This document shows positions 34,105 through 41,342 of a DNA stretch of 44,704 bases, piece by piece. Source of the stretch: DAOTXN01 sp034435435 (GTDB lineage: Bacteria > Chloroflexota > Anaerolineae > S140-20); the NCBI GenBank assembly GCA_034435435.1, contig DAOTXN010000147.1, forward strand, positions 1 to 44,704, in the 5' to 3' direction. The notes below the pieces were generated by a model. The model had not been told where the DNA came from. It made no database searches and saw nothing but the letters and a program-made list of their open reading frames with translations. The translations under genes were made by a program, and so were the position numbers. Each line of letters begins with the position of its first letter. The stretch's first letter is position 1.

Positions 34105-35289
34105 TCAGCGAATCTGACCGGCAATGGCGATCCACTCGCGGAAGTGCTGCGCCAGATCCGGCAAATGTTCCCGCCCAAAGACGCGGATTTTACCCTGAGC
34201 GTCCCAAGACTCACTGACCTCATCTTGTAATGCTTGTGCCTGTTCCACACAACATACCACGGCAAAGCGCGCTTCGTCACCGCCCAATTGCCGGGCACGG
34301 ACAAAGGTCTCCATGAGATGATCCTTGGCGGACTGCGTGCGATCCGTCGCCATGCATGAAAGAGCAAACAACTGATAGCCCAACAATGCCGCCACGTCTA
34401 ATTCAAAACCACGATGACCAGGGCGCTTGAATTCCAATCCCATGCCCACTTGATGCAATCCCAACTGCGCGCTCAACGCCTGCAAATTCTCAAACACGTA
34501 TTCTTCCAGCCAGTCGGCAATGAACAACTTGGTGCAATTGGCGAGGTGGCCGTTTTTGCAGTTTAGTTCGTCGGCTACCCGCTGGGGCGTTGGCGCCACG
34601 CCACATAGCGCCGTAAAGGCAGCGATCACCGGCGCTAAAGCCGGGTATTCGGCCGCGGTAGGCAGCTGCGGATTAGCCTGGCTGAGAGTTTGCAGCCAGG
34701 TGCGCCATTGGTTAAAGCCCGCTTTCGTGCAATGTACCTCCACCAGCGACTGGCGCAAAATCGACGGCATGGCTGGCGGACGCTGTACATTCACTTCGTA
34801 GCCATGCAAGGCGAAAAGGGCCTCAAAATCCACTTGCACGCGCTGGCCTACAAAGATGTGCTGGGTGGGCACACCCGGCGCTTCGATGACGAAGGAGAGC
34901 GTGTCGGCATCCAGGTAGCTGAACACACCACGGGGATAGGCCGCGCGCAAGATGTGATAAGATTGCGCGGCCATCGATTTGCTGCCGCCGGTGTAGTTCA
35001 GGCCGATGCTGGCGTTAGGGCCGATCTCCCGCTTTAAGCTCTGTAGGCGCTGGGCGATCAACTGTGGATCGGACTTGGAGATTTCCCAGAGGGTTAGAGT
35101 CAGATCGCCGCGCTTTTTACGGATCTGTTCACTGAGCTGCTTGGCGATGTCAAAGGTTGTATTGGTATGCAGAAGATAGGCCACGCCGCGCTCTGCGGCC
35201 AGCAACAACGCTGCCACATAATTCGGCAGCGGGTTGGCGCCGACCAGGAGAAACAGCACATCCGTTTGGTAGGGGGAGAAATCGGCCAT
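34105..35289 (-). CDS. CARF-PD-(D/E)xK nuclease-like effector (Card1/Can2-like)
   Basis: This 394-residue protein has an N-terminal CARF domain: VLFLLVGANPLPNYVAALLL and SIGLNYTGGSKSMAAQSYHI, the two characteristic segments. The C-terminal part resembles DUF1887-type PD-(D/E)xK nucleases (Card1/Can2), with FELDVAALL (E296, D298) and then LFALSCM at residues 307-313. In the family the second half-motif is normally E-C-K or similar; here Met313 stands where Lys is expected. K322 in TQSAKDHL could substitute. It is therefore either a variant active site or a non-catalytic homologue. The ATG at 35289 follows AAAGGACAACA. It lies between cas6 and cas10. Confidence 0.75.
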   Translation of the reverse strand: MADFSPYQTDVLFLLVGANPLPNYVAALLLAAERGVAYLLHTNTTFDIAKQLSEQIRKKRGDLTLTLWEISKSDPQLIAQRLQSLKREIGPNASIGLNYTGGSKSMAAQSYHILRAAYPRGVFSYLDADTLSFVIEAPGVPTQHIFVGQRVQVDFEALFALHGYEVNVQRPPAMPSILRQSLVEVHCTKAGFNQWRTWLQTLSQANPQLPTAAEYPALAPVIAAFTALCGVAPTPQRVADELNCKNGHLANCTKLFIADWLEEYVFENLQALSAQLGLHQVGMGLEFKRPGHRGFELDVAALLGYQLFALSCMATDRTQSAKDHLMETFVRARQLGGDEARFAVVCCVEQAQALQDEVSESWDAQGKIRVFGREHLPDLAQHFREWIAIAGQIR

Positions 35290-35322
35290 TGTTGTCCTTT
35301 TCAAAAACACCTGTTTGTCTGA

Positions 35323-36312
35323 CTAGTCCATTCCCTTATCGAGAACATACCTCCCCCCTCCCCACACCACCCCCTTCCCCACGCCCACCCACTGCCCCAG
35401 CCACAGGGCCGGCAACAGCGGGCGCAGATCTGCTTCCGAGGCATACCAGGCCTGACCCACGAATCCTTCCAGCGGCATTGTTCCGCCGCGCTGGCTGTGG
35501 CGGGTCTGGCTCATCCAGGTGGTCTCGTGGTGCTCCAGGCGCACCCCGTCGGCCAGGTCCAGCAGCGGGCCGTACTCGGCCTGGGGCCATTCGCCCGCGC
35601 CGTGCACCTCGCTCAGGATGCGCAGCCGGCGCACGACCGCCCGCGCCAGGGGCGCGAACTCGGGGCGGCGGGCCAGCTCGCCCTGCGCTTTGACCTTGAC
35701 CGGGCTGAGAAAGTGCAGGCGCAAGCGCGTGATTTCAGGTGCGCCGCACCTGACCCAGGTCTGGCCGTCGGCGTAGCTCACCGCCATTCCCTCTACCGGG
35801 TCGCCCTGCCACACACCATCCACGAGCAATGGGACAGTCTGGCCGTCCGGCCCGGTCAGTGCTTCCACCCGGCGTATCACAGCTTTCAAGCGCTCGCGGC
35901 CCATTCCGCGCTCGCCCCCCACCATCAGCGCCGCCACAAAGGCCGGCAGTTGCTGGATGGCCGCCGAACCGATGAGGGCCAATTCAAAACGAAACCAGTC
36001 GCCAACGTCCACCTCACGCCGGCGGTCCTGATTGTCCCACAACGCGTAGCCCGGCGGCGGGGTGGGACCCATCAAGCGTTGCAGCGCTTGCGACCAGGAG
36101 GGGTCGGGCTGGGGTTCCAGCAAGAATCCGAACAGACACTGGCGGGGTCGTTGGCAGCCGTTCCGGCAACGTTCGGGCTGCCGGCACCAGAGGGTCCCCA
36201 GATACCACAGCAAGGCCCGGCGCAGCAGGTCGCCCTTGTAGGGTGGCAGGCGGGCGGGAGCGGCCACCTCTAGCTCGAAGCGCAGGCGCATCAGGCGCAG
36301 TTCCGATAACAT
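35323..36312 (-). CDS. cas6: Cas6 pre-crRNA processing endoribonuclease
   Basis: This 329-residue protein is a RAMP-fold Cas6 that would cut CRISPR transcripts in the repeat. It begins with LMRLRFELEVAAPARLPPYK, has a Cys-rich segment CRQPERCRNGCQRPRQCLF (four cysteines, possible zinc site), a central strand ITRLRLHFLSPVKVKAQGE, and the C-terminal glycine-rich loop WVGVGKGVVWGGG. A His in a typical Cas6 position cannot be assigned without alignment. The start ATG 36312 overlaps the stop of the CARF remnant upstream. No array lies in the window to supply a substrate. Confidence 0.85.
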   Translation of the reverse strand: MLSELRLMRLRFELEVAAPARLPPYKGDLLRRALLWYLGTLWCRQPERCRNGCQRPRQCLFGFLLEPQPDPSWSQALQRLMGPTPPPGYALWDNQDRRREVDVGDWFRFELALIGSAAIQQLPAFVAALMVGGERGMGRERLKAVIRRVEALTGPDGQTVPLLVDGVWQGDPVEGMAVSYADGQTWVRCGAPEITRLRLHFLSPVKVKAQGELARRPEFAPLARAVVRRLRILSEVHGAGEWPQAEYGPLLDLADGVRLEHHETTWMSQTRHSQRGGTMPLEGFVGQAWYASEADLRPLLPALWLGQWVGVGKGVVWGGGRYVLDKGMD

Positions 36313-36313
36313 A

Positions 36314-36655
36314 TCAGACCCCTTCCCTGCGCTGCGATGCCACCGGCAAAAAGTCTGACGGATGGTTGAGCAGCAAGACCACGCGCGCGGGCTGGAACAC
36401 GCTGATGGTTTGAAGCAAGGGTTCAATGGAATGGCCCACCGGAAAGGCCAGAGTATCGCAAGCGGGGAATTCCAACGCGCCGCGCTGTTCGGCGTAGCAC
36501 AGCTCGGCCGGCAGCAGGTGTTCTACGTACCAGGCCATGCGCTCGGCCAGGGCGCCGCCGCATTGCCAGTATTGTTGTGTGCGCTCGCGCAGCGCGGCGA
36601 TGCTCAAGTCGCCGCAGGCCGCGTGAGAGGCCCACCATCGGAATGAGGAGTGCAT
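36314..36655 (-). pseudogene. Truncated CARF-domain protein at operon head
   Basis: This 113-residue frame ends with DTLAFPVGHSIEPLLQTIS and FQPARVVLLLNHPSDF, which matches the first strand-helix-strand of a CARF domain. The rest of the CARF domain and any effector domain are missing: the stop at 36314 comes directly before the cas6 start. The 65 residues in front (CGDLSIAALRERTQQYW, MAWYVEHLLPAEL) are of unknown type. It is the first gene of the effector operon. It may be a deletion remnant of an effector, or a short protein that still binds ligand poorly. No continuing reading frame is found downstream. Confidence 0.6.
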
Positions 36656-37058
36656 TCCCGCTGTGTTCTCCTGTGCATCGTTTGTAACGGGACCCGGTTT
36701 GATTTGAAATGTCGTCGTTCGGTTAGAATGCTGTCAGCGCGGCGTCTGGCGCGATGCGGCGAGATGAGGTAAAATGGAATCAGAAAATGGGCCAGCCAGA
36801 CGTTCTTTGGAATGGCTGCTCCCATTGTACCATAATTCCCCGTTTGTGCGCAAGTTTTTGTCAAGCGCGTCACAGGTTCCAACTCTTTCAAACCAACTTT
36901 TTTTTCAACCGAATACAGGCTGTTTTCGTCGCGCTAGATAGAGACAGATAACGACCTGCTTTTGCGGGCGTGACCCCTCTCCCCATGCGCCCACGGTTTT
37001 GTGGCGCGCCGCGCAGCCGTCGCGCGACGGCTGCCCAGTAAAAATGAGGAGAGTAGAA
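36656..37058. other. Divergent intergenic region between CRISPR operon and hypothetical gene
   Basis: Four hundred bases, lower in GC than the genes, with T- and A-runs near 36898-36905. On the minus strand it holds the candidate promoter at 36824-36833. TTGACA is also present on the minus strand (36859-36864) but too far from it (29 bases). On the plus strand TAAAAT (36770) and TAGATA (36938) are weak -10 candidates. I see no repeat array and no gene. Confidence 0.5.
36824..36833 (-). promoter_or_regulatory. Extended -10 promoter of the CRISPR effector operon
   Basis: On the minus strand TATGGTACAAT provides a TG-extended -10 (TACAAT at 36824-36829). A -35 at 17 bases is poor. Transcription would start near 36817, about 160 bases before the CARF remnant. 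Confidence 0.45.
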
Positions 37059-37997
37059 ATGTCACGTGCGAAAGCAAATGGGCGGCAACGTAGCGTACAC
37101 TGGAGCGCAGGCTTGCTGCGCCAGGCCGTAGAAGCGCTCTACATGCAACTGGTGGGACCGGCGGACGACGGGTGTGACCCAGGAGTCGTGGAGCACATCG
37201 TGCAGACGGGTATGCAGTCCAAGATATTGGAGGCGCTGCGGGGGCGCTATGACCCGGCCGAGGCCGTGCGCGATCTGTGCACGCGCTGCGCCTTTACCGC
37301 GCTGATGGTGCAAGGGCGGCCCCACCGCGAAATCGCCCCGCTGTACCAACGGCTGATCCAGGACACACTGAACCTCATCACCGAACGGGCAGAAGGGATC
37401 GCCCGGCGTACCGGCGAGAACCCGCTGGACGAGGACCCAGGGCTGCTGATCTCGCTGTGCAAGTGCCTGAGTAGCCACACCCTGCGCCAGCCGATAAGCG
37501 CCCACATCACCTGGAAGCTGGGACACTATGAAGGAGCCGTCAGCCGGGCCATGCGCCAGATCGAGAACCTGGCCAGGCACCCGCAGGTCGTGGAAGCCTT
37601 TGCGGCCCACGTGCTCGACTCGGACCTGCCCGGCGTGCTCAAGGCCCAGTTGCTGCAAATGGCGCGAGGCGGCGGGCGCACCGGCGTGAACCCAGAGTGG
37701 GCCATCCGCTTCTTCGTCCTGCCCGGCACGGTGGCGTTCGTCAAGGCCTTCGCCGGCGTCGTGCAGACGGCCCGCACGCTGTACGACGAGGAAACCTACG
37801 CCGGCGTCGCGTGGCGCGGCAAGCGCAAACTGCCCCGCGAGCGTCGCCAGGGCTACGTGGAGGCCGCTAGGCTATGCGACTCACGTAGCGCCCTCCCGCG
37901 GGTGTCCCGTCACTTGCGGGAGGGCGACGCTCGTCAGGAGGTGCGACGATGCACACCCATCCCGACTATTACACGGAACTGGTGCGGCGGCGCGTGA
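37059..37997 (+). CDS. Hypothetical all-helical protein
   Basis: I do not recognise this 312-residue protein. It looks largely helical, with a conserved-looking core (LRQAVEALYMQLVGPADDG, CLSSHTLRQPISAHITWKLG) and few motifs; no membrane segment or signal is seen. The last 45 residues are probably not original, because they run through a perfect 11-bp palindrome (37889-37926) and overlap the next gene by 49 bases in another frame. The ATG at 37059 follows GAGGAGAGTAGAA. It is transcribed divergently from the CRISPR effector operon and precedes a zinc-finger protein, so a regulatory or accessory role is possible but unproven. Confidence 0.55.
   Translation: MSRAKANGRQRSVHWSAGLLRQAVEALYMQLVGPADDGCDPGVVEHIVQTGMQSKILEALRGRYDPAEAVRDLCTRCAFTALMVQGRPHREIAPLYQRLIQDTLNLITERAEGIARRTGENPLDEDPGLLISLCKCLSSHTLRQPISAHITWKLGHYEGAVSRAMRQIENLARHPQVVEAFAAHVLDSDLPGVLKAQLLQMARGGGRTGVNPEWAIRFFVLPGTVAFVKAFAGVVQTARTLYDEETYAGVAWRGKRKLPRERRQGYVEAARLCDSRSALPRVSRHLREGDARQEVRRCTPIPTITRNWCGGA
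37889..37926. repeat. Perfect 11-bp palindrome in the end of the hypothetical gene
   Basis: CGCCCTCCCGC and GCGGGAGGGCG flank a 16-base loop. It lies within the reading frame of the hypothetical gene and just before the ribosome-binding site of the next (GTCAGGAGGTGCG). It may be a repeat insertion that changed the C-terminus or an intercistronic stem. Confidence 0.65.
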
Positions 37998-38320
37998 CCG
38001 GCGACCCGCCCCTGACCGCGCGCCAGCAGCACGAGCTGGACCTGCACCTCTACATCTGCGTCGAGTGCAATGACGAATATGCGCGACTCTTGGAAGCGCG
38101 CGCGCCGGCCGCGGCAAAGGCCCTGCGCCGCGACCTGGAGAGTCGCCTGACCGCCGATATGATCACGCCGTACCTGCGCGACCTGGCGCTGACTCTCTTT
38201 GCCGGGCAGCCGTTAACGGATTTTCAGTTGATCGTGTGGGGTTTTGTGCAGCGCGACCCGGAGGCCCTGGGACGCTTTCGCTTGTTAGAGGCCAGCGTGT
38301 GGCTGGAGAGGGATGTGTAG
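37949..38320 (+). CDS. Small protein with anti-sigma-type zinc motif
   Basis: This 123-residue protein contains ELDLHLYICVECNDEYARLL, i.e. H-x3-C-x2-C, the core of zinc-binding anti-sigma (ZAS) domains. There the first half usually binds a sigma factor. No sigma factor gene is nearby, and no membrane helix follows, so it may be a cytoplasmic regulator or protein-binding adaptor. The C-terminal half is helical (YLRDLALTLFAGQPLTDF). Its ATG follows GTCAGGAGGTGCGACG and lies inside the tail of the preceding frame. Confidence 0.6.
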   Translation: MHTHPDYYTELVRRRVTGDPPLTARQQHELDLHLYICVECNDEYARLLEARAPAAAKALRRDLESRLTADMITPYLRDLALTLFAGQPLTDFQLIVWGFVQRDPEALGRFRLLEASVWLERDV

Positions 38321-38357
38321 CCAGGCAGCGATTTGTGGTATAATCTATGCATCGATG
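38316..38357 (+). promoter_or_regulatory. Promoter and operator-like palindrome of the toxin-antitoxin pair
   Basis: TATAAT at 38339-38344 is preceded by TGG, an extended -10 element; the -35 is poor. CATCGATG, a perfect palindrome at 38350-38357, overlaps the expected start site and fits autorepression by the antitoxin complex. Confidence 0.55.
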
Positions 38358-38383
38358 TGAACGCGTATGTGAGGAGGGATGAG

Positions 38384-38620
38384 ATGATCGCCTGGGATGC
38401 CGTTCGATACGTAGTGGGAGCCGATGGCCGTCCCACAGCCGTTCAAATGGATCTGGAATTTTGGCGGCAGATCCTGGCTGTGCTCGAGGATGCTGAGGAC
38501 GTGGAGATAGCGCGGGCGGCGTTGGCCGAATTTGACGCGGCCGGCGGCGATCCAGAAAAAGCAGGTTGGATACTATTGGAGGACCTCGAAAAAGAATGGG
38601 AGATCGATGACGCGCTATAA
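38384..38620 (+). CDS. RelB-type antitoxin
   Basis: A 78-residue acidic protein directly before a RelE-like toxin gene with a 14-base overlap. The N-terminal part (AWDAVRYVVGADGRPTAVQM, then LEFWRQILAVLEDAED) resembles antitoxins of the prevent-host-death or RelB groups, with an acidic C-terminal tail (ILLEDLEKEWEIDDAL) that would bind the toxin. The start ATG 38384 is preceded by GAGGAGGGATG. Classification beyond 'antitoxin' is uncertain. Confidence 0.75.
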   Translation: MIAWDAVRYVVGADGRPTAVQMDLEFWRQILAVLEDAEDVEIARAALAEFDAAGGDPEKAGWILLEDLEKEWEIDDAL

Positions 38621-38912
38621 GGTCTACGTTCTCCCTTCCGCAGCGAAAGAGATCGATCGTCTACCGGGCCACATTCGACAACGCGTGCGTCAGGCAGTAA
38701 AGGAACTAGCCCGAGATGTTTATCCGCCGCGCAGCAAACGTTTGGACTACGAGCTCAAGTCTGGATGGGAGCTTGGGCGCTTGCGCCTGGAAAGCTGGCG
38801 CTTGGTTTACGTGATTGACCGAGAGTGGGATCGCGTATTTGTGTTGACCGTCCGCAGGCGACCGCCCTATCAGTACGACGACCTGGATCAGCTTCTATCA
38901 GACGTAGAATAG
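38607..38912 (+). CDS. RelE/ParE-superfamily toxin
   Basis: A basic protein of 101 residues with the RelE fold pattern: YKVYVLPSAAKEIDRLP, a helix pair IRQRVRQAVKELA, and late strands WELGRLRLESWRLVYVIDRE followed by VFVLTVRRRPPYQYDD. The conserved Arg residues of the strand (RLRLESWRLVY) and the C-terminal Tyr (PPYQY) would suit an mRNA interferase acting on the ribosome. The overlap with the antitoxin gene ensures coupled synthesis. An 11-bp terminator follows. Confidence 0.85.
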   Translation: MTRYKVYVLPSAAKEIDRLPGHIRQRVRQAVKELARDVYPPRSKRLDYELKSGWELGRLRLESWRLVYVIDREWDRVFVLTVRRRPPYQYDDLDQLLSDVE

Positions 38913-38941
38913 CCCATTGAAAAAATACGCATCTTTGCGTG

Positions 38942-38976
38942 GCGCCCGTCCCTGGCTGGGACGGGCGCTTGTGTTT
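38942..38976. terminator. Bidirectional terminator between relE-like and cold-shock genes
   Basis: GCGCCCGTCCC and GGGACGGGCGC form a perfect 11-bp stem with the loop TGGCT, followed by TTGTGTTT on the plus strand. On the minus strand ATTTTTTC follows after the cold-shock gene stop at 38975. Confidence 0.8.
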
Positions 38977-39370
38977 AGCGCTGGCGCACCTGTCGCCCGA
39001 CGAGGCCGCGCTCGTTCTGTTCCACGCAGCACGTGACCGGCATGCCCACGTAGGGTGTGATGCGCTCTGCCAGGTCGGAGACGTGGAAAAAGATGCGCGG
39101 ACCGCCGTTCTCGATGAACCCGTAGCCGCGGTCGGGAAAGTAGGCGCTCACCACGCCCGTGGCCACCTCCAGCGGAGGCTGGCCCAGTGCGTTACACATC
39201 GGGCACAGGTAGCGCACCGTGTTCCAGCTCGGGTTGGTCCCGGCCAGCACCATGTGTACGCCCGGATGGCGTGGGCAGCGTGGGTTGGGGTTGCGCCCTG
39301 TCCCAGACGACTGGCGATGCTGCGGCGGGCGCTCGGCCGGACGCCGATAGTCGATCTTGAGCTGTCGCAT
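38975..39370 (-). CDS. Cold-shock-domain protein with zinc-ribbon-like N-terminus
   Basis: A 131-residue protein. The C-terminal 65 residues form a cold-shock domain: GVVSAYFPDRGYGFIENGG with the RNP1-like motif GYGFI, then RIFFHVSDLAERI with the RNP2-like FFH. In front, RCPRHPGVH and YLCPMC give a possible zinc site (C-x2-H and C-x2-C). Single-stranded nucleic-acid binding is the likely role. It is transcribed opposite to its neighbours but carries the TTTCGTTA motif 53 bases upstream of its start, shared with the NYN, Ubl and HORMA-like genes. Ribosome-binding site CAGGAGGAGGAAC. Confidence 0.8.
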   Translation of the reverse strand: MRQLKIDYRRPAERPPQHRQSSGTGRNPNPRCPRHPGVHMVLAGTNPSWNTVRYLCPMCNALGQPPLEVATGVVSAYFPDRGYGFIENGGPRIFFHVSDLAERITPYVGMPVTCCVEQNERGLVGRQVRQR

Positions 39371-39423
39371 GTTCCTCCTCCTGTTTCGTTTTCCCGTGAT
39401 AGGTATCGATCTTGCATCTCTTG

Positions 39424-39431
39424 TAACGAAA
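39424..39431 (-). promoter_or_regulatory. TTTCGTTA leader motif, cold-shock gene copy
   Basis: TTTCGTTA on the minus strand, 53 bases before the ATG at 39370. Other copies lie at 19969-19976, 20660-20667, 40064-40071 and 41290-41297 (all plus), each 42-62 bases before a start codon. Confidence 0.4.
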
Positions 39432-39450
39432 GGATTAGGGTTGCGAATGG

Positions 39451-39479
39451 TTGCGGTTCCTTTTCGAGTGTGCTACAAT
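39451..39479 (+). promoter_or_regulatory. Promoter of the DUF433 gene
   Basis: TTGCGG (39451-39456) and TACAAT (39474-39479) are exactly 17 bases apart, 32 bases before the ATG at 39512. Confidence 0.65.
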
Positions 39480-39511
39480 GACCACAGATTTGAATTTTCA
39501 GGAGAAAGCGC

Positions 39512-39880
39512 ATGACTGAAGCAGCGGCCGATGTTCAAGTGGTGGTGGAGCGGTTAAGCTCACTGGAGGAGCAAGTTCGCCAATTGCAGGAGCTTGTATC
39601 CAGCCGGTGGGCTCCCAGGTCGGTGGGTACTTCCACTGAACATCCCCACGTCACGCGGGTGGACACTATCTTGGGCGGTGAACCGATCATCAGGAGCACC
39701 CGTACTCCTGTGCGGGCGGTGGCCGAGCACTGGAAATTCGGCGATGCACCCGAAGAGATAGCCCGCAAGCTGCCCCACCTGCAACTGGCTCAGATTTTTG
39801 ATGCCCTGAGCTATTATGACGACCACCGGGACGAAATTGAGCGCTATATCGCCCTGAACCGCGTACCGCTCCATGACTGA
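39512..39880 (+). CDS. DUF433 protein (VapB45-like antitoxin)
   Basis: This 122-residue protein starts with a short coiled-coil segment (VERLSSLEEQVRQLQELV) and continues with the DUF433 helix-turn-helix: VDTILGGEPIIRSTRTPVRA, WKFGDAPEEIARKLPHL, LAQIFDALSYYDDHRDEIE. Such proteins are usually antitoxins for a PIN-type toxin encoded next to them. Here the following frame ends after 13 codons (from ATG 39874) and I see no toxin, so it is a solitary antitoxin or a remnant of a pair. It has its own promoter. Confidence 0.8.
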   Translation: MTEAAADVQVVVERLSSLEEQVRQLQELVSSRWAPRSVGTSTEHPHVTRVDTILGGEPIIRSTRTPVRAVAEHWKFGDAPEEIARKLPHLQLAQIFDALSYYDDHRDEIERYIALNRVPLHD

Positions 39881-40125
39881 GCGCGCCGATCCTGACTTGC
39901 AGGCCCTTTACCTCTAGCAACCCGTCGGAGAACCCTGTAGCATAGGGCCTTGCGCCCGTTTTGCTTGCGCCCGTTTTGCGCCCACGAGGGGCTAAATTAC
40001 ATCTCCCCGACAGGCTGCTGACCAGCCGCCCAACCGACCACACCTTTGAGGCGTGGTCGGTTTTTTCGTTATCCCAGGTGGACCCATTTGACCGTTGGCA
40101 AAAGACGCTCCTCAGGAGGCGTGTG
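39881..40125 (+). other. Intergenic region with terminator and leader motif
   Basis: Between the DUF433 and TPR-NYN genes there is a duplicated CTTGCGCCCGTTTTG stretch at about 39949-39978 and then the terminator at 40032-40066. The TTTCGTTA motif overlaps its T-run. No toxin gene or other gene is visible. Confidence 0.5.
40032..40066 (+). terminator. Rho-independent terminator
   Basis: AACCGACCAC and GTGGTCGGTT form a 10-bp stem with an 11-base loop, followed by a run of six T. The TTTCGTTA leader motif (40064-40071) overlaps the T-run. Confidence 0.8.
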
Positions 40126-41277
40126 ATGCTCTCGAATAACTGCTTGACCGATAGCGTTCAGGATGTGCCCCAAGCCCTCATCCGCGCATTGCTCCGCCAC
40201 CCGCGCGCGCTGCAATCCGCGCTGACCGAGGCCGGCCTGGCCCCTCACGACCTGGCGATCTGGGCCAGGGGGCAAGGCGATCTGGCCGACGTGGAAAAAG
40301 TGGCCGGTTGGCTGGCGGTGAGCCAGCGCCCCGGCGCCTATAAACCCCTGCTGGAGGTGGCCGGCAGCCACCTGCGCGCCGGCGACCTGGAAGCCGCCTT
40401 GCCGGTGTTCCGCTGGGCGTACCAGGCCTGGCAAGCGGCCCCCGGTTGGCGCGCCGCGCACCGCTACGACGGGGCCAAGCTGCTGGCGCTGTGGGGCGAG
40501 TGCCTCTATCGGCTGGACCAATCCGCCGAGGCGCAACAGCGCTGGCTGTGGGCGCTGGACGTGGCGCCCGACGCCGAGACGCTTACCCGCCTGGCCCGGG
40601 CCATCGAGCGGGCCGAGGCCGGAGACGCATACGCCGTCGTACTGAGCGAAGCCGTGCGCCGCCGCCTGCCCGGCGCCGCCGCGCTGCAGGAGCGCTGGGA
40701 GCGCATCAACGCCCTCACCGCCGTGGAGAGCGACGCATCCGACGCCAAAGCGCCCCAGCCCCAATTATCATCCCGAGCTCGTCGAGGGACTACCGCCGTT
40801 CTGGCCGATGTGGCCAACCTGGACCTGGTGTGCGGCGAGCAATTCGGCTACGGGCGACGGCTGGATTATGGCCGCCTGCTGCAAGCCGCTGAGCATTACG
40901 GCCCGGTCGTGATCAAGCTGGCCTGTGTACCCAACGTGCCCGACACGCTGGATGTGCGCGAACACCTGATCCAGGCCGGCTTTGAGATTGACCTCAAGCG
41001 CCCCAAGCGCAGCCACGGGCGCATCGTCGCCAACGCCGACACGGCCATGGCTGCCTTTGCTGTGCGCTGGGCCAGCGACCCGCAAATCGAGCGACTCGAG
41101 CTATGGACCGGCGACGGCGACTTTGTCAAAGTGCGCGAGGTGGTGACGCAGGCATGGCCGGAAGTCGCCGTGGCCTTTCGGAGCTTCGAGATCGGCACGG
41201 CGGCTGAAATCCGCCAGTTGGAGCAGGATTGGCTTCCTATCGGGGTGGAATACCTGCAAAACCTTCCAGGTTTCTGA
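40126..41277 (+). CDS. TPR-like and NYN nuclease fusion protein
   Basis: This 383-residue protein has a helical N-terminal half with repeat-like hairpins (LLEVAGSHLRAGDLEAALPVF, KLLALWGECLYRLDQSAEAQ, ALDVAPDAETLTRLARA), similar to TPR units, and a C-terminal NYN domain from about residue 225. NYN active-site residues: VLADVANLDLV, RIVANADTAMAAFAV and LWTGDGDFVKV. A repeat element in the linker (LSSRARRG, 40774-40791) separates the halves. The function is probably RNA cleavage guided by protein contacts. The ATG at 40126 follows CAGGAGGCGTGTG; an in-frame GTG lies just before. The stop codon sits in the loop of the terminator-like palindrome 41258-41292. The same leader motif as the next gene suggests coexpression. 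Confidence 0.75.
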   Translation: MLSNNCLTDSVQDVPQALIRALLRHPRALQSALTEAGLAPHDLAIWARGQGDLADVEKVAGWLAVSQRPGAYKPLLEVAGSHLRAGDLEAALPVFRWAYQAWQAAPGWRAAHRYDGAKLLALWGECLYRLDQSAEAQQRWLWALDVAPDAETLTRLARAIERAEAGDAYAVVLSEAVRRRLPGAAALQERWERINALTAVESDASDAKAPQPQLSSRARRGTTAVLADVANLDLVCGEQFGYGRRLDYGRLLQAAEHYGPVVIKLACVPNVPDTLDVREHLIQAGFEIDLKRPKRSHGRIVANADTAMAAFAVRWASDPQIERLELWTGDGDFVKVREVVTQAWPEVAVAFRSFEIGTAAEIRQLEQDWLPIGVEYLQNLPGF

Positions 41278-41292
41278 GACCTGGAAGGTTTT
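41258..41292 (+). terminator. Terminator-like palindrome containing the stop codon of the TPR-NYN gene
   Basis: AAAACCTTCCAGGT and ACCTGGAAGGTTTT form a perfect 14-bp stem around a 7-base loop that contains the TGA stop. A T-run follows. It resembles the palindrome at 42443-42473 in style (CCAGGTTT and AAACCTGG). Confidence 0.7.
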
Positions 41293-41342
41293 CGTTATAC
41301 CAAATAGCAGCCCATTTCGACCATCTGATAGGAGGAAGAACT

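Noticed and set aside
36859..36864. TTGACA as -35 of the effector operon promoter
   Set aside because: The spacer to the TACAAT element is 29 bases, far too long. The extended -10 explains the promoter better.
39874..39915. PIN toxin partner after the DUF433 gene
   Set aside because: The overlapping frame ends after 13 codons and shows none of the toxin motifs.
40100..40125. Hairpin that hides the ribosome-binding site of the TPR-NYN gene
   Set aside because: The pairing needs mismatches and a very small loop, so it is unlikely to be stable.
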